Made by a program: the position numbers and the translations under genes
Shown here: piece after piece, positions 58,234 through 64,000 of the stretch
Numbering within the stretch: position 1 is the stretch's first letter
Layout: each line of letters starts with the position of its first letter
From: Myxococcus guangdongensis
GTDB lineage: Bacteria; Myxococcota; Myxococcia; Myxococcales; Myxococcaceae
Direction: 5' to 3'
NCBI RefSeq assembly: GCF_024198255.1
Contig: NZ_JAJVKW010000003.1
Coordinates: 124,001-188,000 of the forward strand
DNA: 64,000 bases
The notes under the pieces: model-generated
Databases searched by the model: none
What the model saw: only the letters and a program-made list of their open reading frames with translations
Told to the model about the DNA's origin: nothing

Positions 58234-61181
58234 GCCGCCACGCGGTGTGGCTCGTGGTGCTCCTCGCGTTGCCCGCGTGGGCCCGCGCGGACGAGACGGT
58301 GAACGAGGGTACCGCGACGCGAGTCGCCGCACGGAAGAGTGAGCGCGCTCCCGAGGGAGCGAGTGTGCCGGCGAGCGAACTCGCCACCTCGGGAGAGGGC
58401 CCTGCGGCGAGCGAGGTTGCCTCGGCGCCAGGTGTTTCCCTGGACGAGGACTCACTGGCGGCCCGTGTCCACGCTTTGTCCCGTGCGGGGCTGGTGCTGC
58501 GAGACGCCGCGGCACGAGACGCGCTCCTCGTGCGGGAGGTGGAGGCGGGACTCCAGTCACTGCCGCCCGCGATGCGTCGTTTCCCGGGCGGCCCGCTGGA
58601 GCTGATGCTCCACGCCGAGCCCGCGCCACTGGGCCTGGGAGACGGAACGGAAGCACGGCCTGACTGGTCCGATGGGCACGCACGCTTCCATCTCTACCGG
58701 TACGCACCGTCCCAGGACCGCCGTGCCACGCTGCGCCTGTCCCGACTGACGGATGAGGAATCGGAGCGACTGTGGCGCCGTCGCGCGGTGGTGCACGCGG
58801 TGACGCAGCGCTGGGAAGATGTCTTCGCATGGAGTCGCGAGACACGGTGGCGCCGCCTGTCCGGCTGGATGAAGCCCTTCGAGCGTCCCCTGGTCTGGAA
58901 GGAGCAGGCGCGTCTGCACTATGCGGGCGCCTTCAGTCGCGAGCGGGGTCAGCACAGCGCGGCCCTGGACCTGGTGACATTCGCCGAGGAGCTGTTCGTC
59001 CCCGTGGAGTCCCTGCGTCAGGACGCGCTGTCGGTGGACGAACAGGTGCGCTGCCAGGAGTTCTCCAAGACGCGCGCGCTGACGGAGTTGCTCGAGTCCT
59101 CGGGCCTGGGCGCATGGCCCGTGCGAGCACCCTGTCCCGCCTTCGATGCCTGGGCCGAGCGCGACCTGCTCTCCCACCTCGAGGTGCTCATGGTCGCCGC
59201 CACCGGGCGACAGCCCGAGTCCCTCTTCGGACACCTGCTCCTGCGTCCGGTGTGGCGCGAGGGCGCCCAGGTACGGGGCCCCTCCTTCGAGCGCGTGGTG
59301 CAGCTCGTGGCCCTCACCGGCATGGAGCCCAGGGGCTTGAGCTACGTGGTGAAGGGGATGACGGGGAGCTACGACACCGTCTTCCTCACCGGCACGCTGG
59401 GAGACCTGGCGCACGAGTCACTGGAGCTCGAGCAGCGCACCATCCGTCGCTTCCGCCTTCGCCTGACCCACGGCGAGGAGACACGGATGCTCGAGCGCAT
59501 CTGGGAGCTCGAGCGGCGCGGGTACATGGGCTACTACTTCTTCACCGACAACTGCGCGAGCGCGCTGCTCTTCCTGCTCAACGGCGTCCTCGAGAATGAG
59601 CGTCAGGTGCGCCCGCCCGGACTCATGTGGGTCCTGCCCTCGGCCACGCTGGACGCGCTCGCGAAGCTGGAGGTCCTGGGCAAGGAAGGCCCCGCGGGCC
59701 CACTCCTGGAGCTCATTCCGGATGCCTTCGAGTCCACGGGAGAGCGCGCCGCGAGAGCGGACAAGACGCGCCGCGAGGCCCTGGAGTCGCTCTCAGGACA
59801 CGTGGACGCGCGCCCCCTGTCGCGCCTCCTCTCGCTCCACGCGCAGGTGCAATCCCGAGAGCCCGAGGTCCGAGGTGAAGCCTACGCCGCGTTGCCGCAA
59901 GTCGTGACCGCGGTGCTCGACACCGCGACACCCTCCGCGCGCGCCACCGTACGCCAGACGCTCCACGCCTATGTCGCGCACGCGGTGCGAGTCGAGCGCG
60001 CGGCGGTGGACCGCATGGACGGTGAGCGGCTGCGAATCGAACGTCAGCGACTGCTGGCCCTGAAGACGCCCGTGGCCGGCTCGGCCGAGGCGGGGATTCG
60101 CGAGCGCCAGAGGGTCTTCGAGCGAGAGGACGCGCTCCAGCGCAAGCTCGCGGTGCTGGACCGCACGGCGCTGCTGCAACAGGCCCTGGCCACCGCGCCG
60201 CGTCGTCCGCCGACGCCCGAGGAGCTGAAAATCCTCGTCCGCGCCGAGCGCACCGAGGCTGCCTTCATCCGCGCCACCGACGCACAGGGCGCGCTCAACG
60301 AGGGGGTGTTCGCGGACGTGGACGCGGTCGCCTTCCTCGGCGAGGACCGTCGGCGCAAGGTGGCGGACGAGACGCGCTGGGCGGCCTCGGCGCCGCGCGA
60401 GTCGGGCGCGGCTCGCACGGTGGTGAGCGTGGGCGTGGGCTTCCCCGACACGGGCGCCGTGCGTCCCCTGGTCAGCGTGCGCACCGCGGGCCTCGCGGAG
60501 GCGCTGGGCGACGCGCGCCAGCACGGCTTCCAGGCGAGCAGCGAGCTGCGGGTCCTCGACGGCGAGCTGTCCCTGGAGCCGCGCTGGGGACCGCCGCGCG
60601 TGGTGTCCACGGACATGACGCTGGTGGGCTATCGCACGCTGCAACGAGAGCCGCTCGCGCTGCGTCGCTCCGCGTGGGACTCGCTGGGCTGGGGCGCGGA
60701 GGCGCGCGTCGCCTCGGACACGACGCGCGCGGAGCCCTACCGCGCCACCGTGCAGGCCGAGGCGCTGGTGGTCATCGACGAGGCGGCGCGCTTCTCGCGC
60801 TTCACGGCGGTGGGCGTGGGCGGGCTCGCGAGGATGCACTGGAGTCAGACATCCCTCGCGCCCGCGGCGGGGCCTCGCTTCTCATTGACCCATCGCACGG
60901 GGCTGCCGGGCTCCGGCGCCAACGCGGTGCGCCTGGAAGCCGCCTACGCGCCCACCTGGCGCCTGGGCGACGCGCGCCTCACGCACGAGGCGGGCGCGTG
61001 GCTCCAGGTCGAATGGTGGCTGGGGCGCGCGGGGCCCTTCGGCGTGCTGCTCACTCCTCGCGCACAGGCCCGGTGGGAGGGCTCACTCGCTCCACCGTCA
61101 CGTCGGGATTCACCCGCACCGTCGACGTGGTGGTCCGGTACGTCGGACCGTCGGCTGCTAGTCGGGGTGGAGTTGCGCTGA
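58230..61181 (+). CDS. Large exported DUF4105 (Lnb N-terminal) protein
   Basis: A 983-residue exported protein with a signal peptide (about 1-21). The middle (about 320-500) is a DUF4105/Lnb domain: LFGHLLLRP with His, then YYFFTDNCASALL with Cys, the papain-like His/Cys pair proposed for this family. An alpha-helical segment (about 530-690) follows, and the last 250 residues are strand-rich, ending in RRLLVGVELR, like an outer-membrane barrel. The GTG start lies in the stop of the preceding lipoprotein gene, so the two are coupled. The last 131 bp overlap the convergent membrane-protein gene. Confidence 0.8.
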   Translation: MSRHAVWLVVLLALPAWARADETVNEGTATRVAARKSERAPEGASVPASELATSGEGPAASEVASAPGVSLDEDSLAARVHALSRAGLVLRDAAARDALLVREVEAGLQSLPPAMRRFPGGPLELMLHAEPAPLGLGDGTEARPDWSDGHARFHLYRYAPSQDRRATLRLSRLTDEESERLWRRRAVVHAVTQRWEDVFAWSRETRWRRLSGWMKPFERPLVWKEQARLHYAGAFSRERGQHSAALDLVTFAEELFVPVESLRQDALSVDEQVRCQEFSKTRALTELLESSGLGAWPVRAPCPAFDAWAERDLLSHLEVLMVAATGRQPESLFGHLLLRPVWREGAQVRGPSFERVVQLVALTGMEPRGLSYVVKGMTGSYDTVFLTGTLGDLAHESLELEQRTIRRFRLRLTHGEETRMLERIWELERRGYMGYYFFTDNCASALLFLLNGVLENERQVRPPGLMWVLPSATLDALAKLEVLGKEGPAGPLLELIPDAFESTGERAARADKTRREALESLSGHVDARPLSRLLSLHAQVQSREPEVRGEAYAALPQVVTAVLDTATPSARATVRQTLHAYVAHAVRVERAAVDRMDGERLRIERQRLLALKTPVAGSAEAGIRERQRVFEREDALQRKLAVLDRTALLQQALATAPRRPPTPEELKILVRAERTEAAFIRATDAQGALNEGVFADVDAVAFLGEDRRRKVADETRWAASAPRESGAARTVVSVGVGFPDTGAVRPLVSVRTAGLAEALGDARQHGFQASSELRVLDGELSLEPRWGPPRVVSTDMTLVGYRTLQREPLALRRSAWDSLGWGAEARVASDTTRAEPYRATVQAEALVVIDEAARFSRFTAVGVGGLARMHWSQTSLAPAAGPRFSLTHRTGLPGSGANAVRLEAAYAPTWRLGDARLTHEAGAWLQVEWWLGRAGPFGVLLTPRAQARWEGSLAPPSRRDSPAPSTWWSGTSDRRLLVGVELR

Positions 61182-61626
61182 GGTCCTCGGTGAACAGGGG
61201 CCGGCTGGCCGCGCCCGTCACGGCGCCGATGAGCGTGCCGATGACATAGAGCGCCGTCCAACCCGCGAAGCCGAGGCCGGAGAAGAAGCGCAGCGAGTTG
61301 TTCCCAGCCATGAACGAGAGCCCCGTGAGCAGGGCGGGCACGGCGATGGAGCTGACCACCCCCGCGGCCAGGGCGCGCTTCAGGGTGCGTGCATGGAACC
61401 CGCCGAACGCTCCGCCGATGAGCCCGTTGAAGAATGGCACGAAGAAGACGGAGAAGCTGGTGATGACCATCGTCAGCACGCTCACGTCGAAGCGGTTGTG
61501 CTTGAGCTGGATGCCCTCGGGCTTCATCCCGATGCCCGGCGGCAGCTCCTCGTAGCGGAACTCCCGGCGGACGTCCTTCGCGTAGGGCGGAGGCGAGGTG
61601 TCCTTGTCGGTGCGGATCATCTCCAT
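61051..61626 (-). CDS. Membrane protein with glycine-rich helices, unknown
   Basis: A 191-residue protein. A hydrophilic N-terminus (about 1-48) precedes three or four transmembrane helices rich in Gly and Ala (VLTMVITSFSVFFVPFFNGLIGGAFGGF, ALAAGVVSSIAVPALLTGLSFMAG, GFAGWTALYVIGTLIGAVTGAA). The C-terminal 45 residues (TYRTTTSTVRVNPDVTVERVSPP) are strand-like and lie antisense to the DUF4105 gene end. I do not recognise the family. The long overlap with a convergent gene is unusual. Confidence 0.65.
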   Translation of the reverse strand: MEMIRTDKDTSPPPYAKDVRREFRYEELPPGIGMKPEGIQLKHNRFDVSVLTMVITSFSVFFVPFFNGLIGGAFGGFHARTLKRALAAGVVSSIAVPALLTGLSFMAGNNSLRFFSGLGFAGWTALYVIGTLIGAVTGAASRPLFTEDLSATPPRLAADGPTYRTTTSTVRVNPDVTVERVSPPTGPVREE

Positions 61627-61879
61627 GGGGTACGAGCCTTTCGCGGCGGGCGCGATGCACCCGACTCCCGTTCAGGTGGGGCTGGCGGCGGGCATCGGGA
61701 AGGGCCGCTGACTCCACCGGAGGGCGGGCCGGCTGGGCGGCCCCAGGTTCCTTCCGGGTGACAAACCCGGGAAAACCGCTTCCGTGTCCCGAGGGGCGGA
61801 CGTGGTGGGGCTTGGCGGCCCGCCGTCTGCGGCTATGCTGCCGCGCCCGGTAGTCCCCTCACGTCCGTACGGAATTCCC

Positions 61880-62368
61880 ATGAGCCTTCGTCGAGCCCTG
61901 CTGACCGTCGTCCTGTCCTCCACCGCCCTCCTGTCCGCCTGTGCCCTGCGCCCGACCTACCGGGAGCTGGTGGCGCCGAACGCCGCCGAAGTCACCGCGG
62001 GCCAGACGGTGGCGCTGCGCGTGGTGGACAGCGCTGGCAAGCCCGTGCAGGGCGCCAAGGTGCGCGCGGGTGAGCGCCGCACGCGCATGAACCTGGTCAG
62101 CGACGCGGACGGCCTGGTGACGCTGGAGACGAACGCCGACCTGCTGAAGGAGAACCCGCTGGTGGAGGTGGTGCTCCCCAAGGGTGTGTCGCAGTACCGC
62201 CTGCAGCTCGTGCCCTCGGGCCAGTCCCCCTCGGAGCTCGCGCCCCAGGCCCCCGCCGCCCCGGAGCAGGTGCCCGGCACCGAGGCCCCGGAGGCCCAGC
62301 CGACGACGCCCGCCTCGCCGGAGACCGAGTCCCAGGCTCCCGCCGCGCCCGCGACCCCCGGCACCTGA
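61880..62368 (+). CDS. Lipoprotein with Ig-like domain and Pro/Ala-rich tail
   Basis: A 162-residue lipoprotein. ATG 61880 starts a signal peptide with lipobox LLSAC (Cys about 21). About 75 residues of a small beta domain follow (VTAGQTVALRVVDSAGKPVQGAKVRAGERRTRMNLVSDADGLVTLETN, carboxypeptidase-regulatory or Ig-like pattern). The end is low-complexity Pro/Ala/Glu/Thr, likely a flexible wall-spanning tether. Function unknown. Confidence 0.75.
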   Translation: MSLRRALLTVVLSSTALLSACALRPTYRELVAPNAAEVTAGQTVALRVVDSAGKPVQGAKVRAGERRTRMNLVSDADGLVTLETNADLLKENPLVEVVLPKGVSQYRLQLVPSGQSPSELAPQAPAAPEQVPGTEAPEAQPTTPASPETESQAPAAPATPGT

Positions 62369-62400
62369 GCCGGGAGTCCTGAGCACCCTTCGCGCGAGGC

Positions 62401-63069
62401 TCAGCCGAGCTTCGCGCGCAGGAAGTCCACCGTCCGCGTCCAGGCCCGCTGCGCGTTGTCCGGCGAGTAGACCTCCGGTCGGGTGTCATTGAAGAAGGCG
62501 TGGTTCGCGTCGTAGCGGTGGAGCTCCGCCGGCACGTTCGCCTTCTTCAGCTTGGCCTCCAGCGCATCGACACGCTCCGGCGTGCACCAGTCATCCTTCG
62601 TCGCGAAGTGCCCGAGGATGGGCGCGCGGATGCGGGTGACGTCGACGGTGTCCGGCGGAATCCCGTAGAACGGCACCACGGCGTCGAGCCCCGCGTCGTT
62701 CGCGCCCGCCAGCAGCGTCAGCGCGCCGCCCATGCAGAAGCCCAGGACGGCGACCTTGGTGCCGGCGCCTCCACGTTGGCGAAGCGCGTCCGTGGCGTCC
62801 TTCAGGGCCTGACTGGCCTTGCCCCAGTCCATCTGGGAGAGGAGCTTGTCGGCCTCCTGCGCGTCCTTCGTCGTGCGGCCGCCGTACAGGTCCGTGGCGA
62901 AGACGGTGAAGCCCTCCTTCGCGAGCCGGTCGGCGATGCCTCGGATGTGCTCGTTGAGCCCCCACCACTCGTGGACGAGGACCACCGCGCCCTTCGCTCG
63001 AGTGGCTTCACTCAGATAGCCCGCCAGTTCCTGGCCCTGCTTGCCGGTCAGCCTTGCCTGCCCTGCCAT
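62401..63069 (-). CDS. Dienelactone hydrolase family protein
   Basis: A 222-residue alpha/beta hydrolase. The catalytic triad is visible as GFCMGG (Cys), TKDDWC (Asp) and ANHAFFND (His); GAVVLVHEWWGLNEHIRGIADRLAKEGFTVFATDLYGG is the family N-terminus. It hydrolyses dienelactone or related lactones or esters in the cytoplasm. AAGGGGTG precedes ATG 63069. It is divergent from the Gre-like gene. Confidence 0.92.
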   Translation of the reverse strand: MAGQARLTGKQGQELAGYLSEATRAKGAVVLVHEWWGLNEHIRGIADRLAKEGFTVFATDLYGGRTTKDAQEADKLLSQMDWGKASQALKDATDALRQRGGAGTKVAVLGFCMGGALTLLAGANDAGLDAVVPFYGIPPDTVDVTRIRAPILGHFATKDDWCTPERVDALEAKLKKANVPAELHRYDANHAFFNDTRPEVYSPDNAQRAWTRTVDFLRAKLG

Positions 63070-63162
63070 GCGTGCACCCCTTGAGTGATGGACGAAGCGG
63101 CGTAGCTTAGTCTCACGGGCGCGGGGTGCCTGGGTCCGAAGTGGACTGTGTCGGAGGTTGGA

Positions 63163-63669
63163 ATGTCGAAGGCGTTCACGAAGGAGGACTCGGGCGGGGA
63201 CGAGGTGCTGGTGCCGCCGCGGCCGAAGTCCTCCTCGGGCGACAAGCGCTACATCACTCCGGAGGGTTACCGCGCCCTGCAGGAGGAGTTGGCGGCCACG
63301 CAGGGGCCGGACTCCGGGGCCGAGGGGCTGACGCCGCTGGAGGCGGGAGCCCGGCGCCAGGAGCGTGAGCGTCGCGCGCGTCACCTCGTCGCCACATTGG
63401 AGGAGGTGCGCGTGGTGGAGCCGGAGGCGGCGCAGGAAGGCCGTGTCTTCTTCGGCGCGTGGGTGGAGTTGGAGGACGAGGACGGCGAGCGGGCGCGCTA
63501 TCGCATCGTCGGCTTGGACGAGGCGGACGTGAAGTCGGGCCGGCTCAGCGTGGAGTCTCCGCTGGCGAGGGCGCTGCTCGGCAAGGAGGTGGGGGAGGCC
63601 GTGTTGGTGGAGCGGCCTCGCGGCGCGGTGGAGTACACCGTGGTGTCCGTGGAGTACGCGTCACACTGA
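63163..63669 (+). CDS. GreA/GreB-like transcription factor with shortened coiled coil
   Basis: A 168-residue protein. The C-terminal FKBP-like domain matches GreB closely (GRVFFGAWVELEDEDGERARYRIVGLDEADVKSGRLSVESPLARALLGKEVGEAVLV). The coiled-coil (YITPEGYRALQEELAA to ARHLVATLEEVRVVEP) is shorter than usual, and the tip motif that carries the two catalytic acids in GreA/GreB (DRSENADY-type) is replaced by TPLEAGARRQER. It should bind the RNA-polymerase secondary channel but may not stimulate RNA cleavage. GGAGG precedes ATG 63163. Confidence 0.8.
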   Translation: MSKAFTKEDSGGDEVLVPPRPKSSSGDKRYITPEGYRALQEELAATQGPDSGAEGLTPLEAGARRQERERRARHLVATLEEVRVVEPEAAQEGRVFFGAWVELEDEDGERARYRIVGLDEADVKSGRLSVESPLARALLGKEVGEAVLVERPRGAVEYTVVSVEYASH

Positions 63670-63678
63670 GGCGCGACG

Positions 63679-64000
63679 TCAGCGCTTCGTCGCGATGACG
63701 GTGGCCAGGGGCGTGAAGGGCTCGGGGAGGATGCCGTCGCGGACCTCGACGCTGAAGCCCTGGGCCTCCAGCAGCGCGCGGGCGCGAGGCACCAGGAACG
63801 TCAGGTAGTACATGACGAAGGGTGGCTTCCACAGGGCGTTGCGCACGCGCATGGCGGCGTTGAAGCTTCGAGCCACCCAGTACCCGGGGCGCAGCTTCGA
63901 GGGCGGGTGTCCGGTGACGAAGAGGAACCGCCCACCGGGGCGCAGGGCCTGGTGGATGCGCTGAATCAGGCGCGGCTCGTCCGCTTCGAGGATGTGGCCG
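63679..64000 (-). CDS. Class I SAM-dependent methyltransferase, C-terminal part (cut by window end)
   Basis: The frame is open to the window edge, so the 5' end lies outside. Translated part: GHILEADEPRLIQRIHQALRPGGRFLFVTGHPPSKLRPGYWVARS, then NALWKPPFVMYYLTFLVPRARALLEAQGFSVEVRDG and a terminal VIATKR. ALRPGGRFLFV is the usual motif VI strand of methyltransferases acting on small molecules. The substrate cannot be told. It is convergent with the Gre-like gene, with a 9-bp gap. Confidence 0.75.
   Translation of the reverse strand, partial: GHILEADEPRLIQRIHQALRPGGRFLFVTGHPPSKLRPGYWVARSFNAAMRVRNALWKPPFVMYYLTFLVPRARALLEAQGFSVEVRDGILPEPFTPLATVIATKR

Overview
The window reads as chromosomal DNA of a myxobacterium (order Myxococcales, Myxococcus/Corallococcus-like). 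The basis is very high GC with a strong GC third-position bias, densely packed genes on both strands, many lipoproteins, and a traA-traB pair whose TraA-like product ends in a MYXO-CTERM-type tail. I see no rRNA, tRNA, CRISPR array, transposase or prophage.

Layout. 1-9.3 kb: universal stress protein, ABC exporter, a Uma2-type remnant, a PfpI-like protein with a small membrane protein, a beta-helix lipoprotein, a HEAT-repeat protein, a thioredoxin-like protein, and a SMI1/KNR4-like protein with a long histone-H1-like tail. 9.3-11.1 kb: a 42-bp repeat patch, a small acidic protein, a SanA/YdcF-like protein and a response regulator. 11.2-15.8 kb: atpG, an SPFH lipoprotein, atpD, a secreted protein and atpC, ending in a two-way hairpin. 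The alpha, delta, a, b and c subunits are not here. 15.8-17.6 kb: a divergent ArsR-type regulator and flavin-reductase-like gene with matching operators. 17.7-19.8 kb: a nitric-oxide-response operon (truncated globin, Fe-S/FAD reductase, NsrR-like repressor, thioredoxin-fold protein) behind an NsrR-type palindrome. 20.2-28.2 kb: ADP-ribosylglycohydrolase, two envelope proteins, cytochrome bd oxidase (cydAB) with a palindrome overlapping its probable -10, a di-haem propeller protein and a DoxX-like protein.

28.2-46.1 kb: metabolic and regulatory genes. They include an SDR, alpha/beta hydrolases, LysR, AraC and TetR regulators, pgi, a sterol-desaturase-family enzyme, an M23 peptidase, a dynamin-like GTPase, a DDAH-like enzyme with an unknown partner, a divergent metallo-beta-lactamase fold and a DCC-LMF fusion. 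46.1-53.1 kb, all on the minus strand: a dynamin-like GTPase, a DisA_N-like sensor protein, then traA and traB (outer-membrane exchange and kin recognition). 53.2-64 kb: thioredoxin-TPR lipoprotein, metallophosphatase, LuxR-type regulator, a Ser-rich lipoprotein coupled to a large DUF4105 protein, a small lipoprotein, dienelactone hydrolase, a Gre-like factor and a methyltransferase cut by the window end.

Most of this is known biology. The points most worth a second look are the TraAB locus with its upstream DAC-fold and GTPase genes, the NO operon and its operators, the duplicated operators of the ArsR divergon, the SUKH/H1 fusion, the Gre-like factor lacking its catalytic tip, and two long tail-to-tail gene overlaps.
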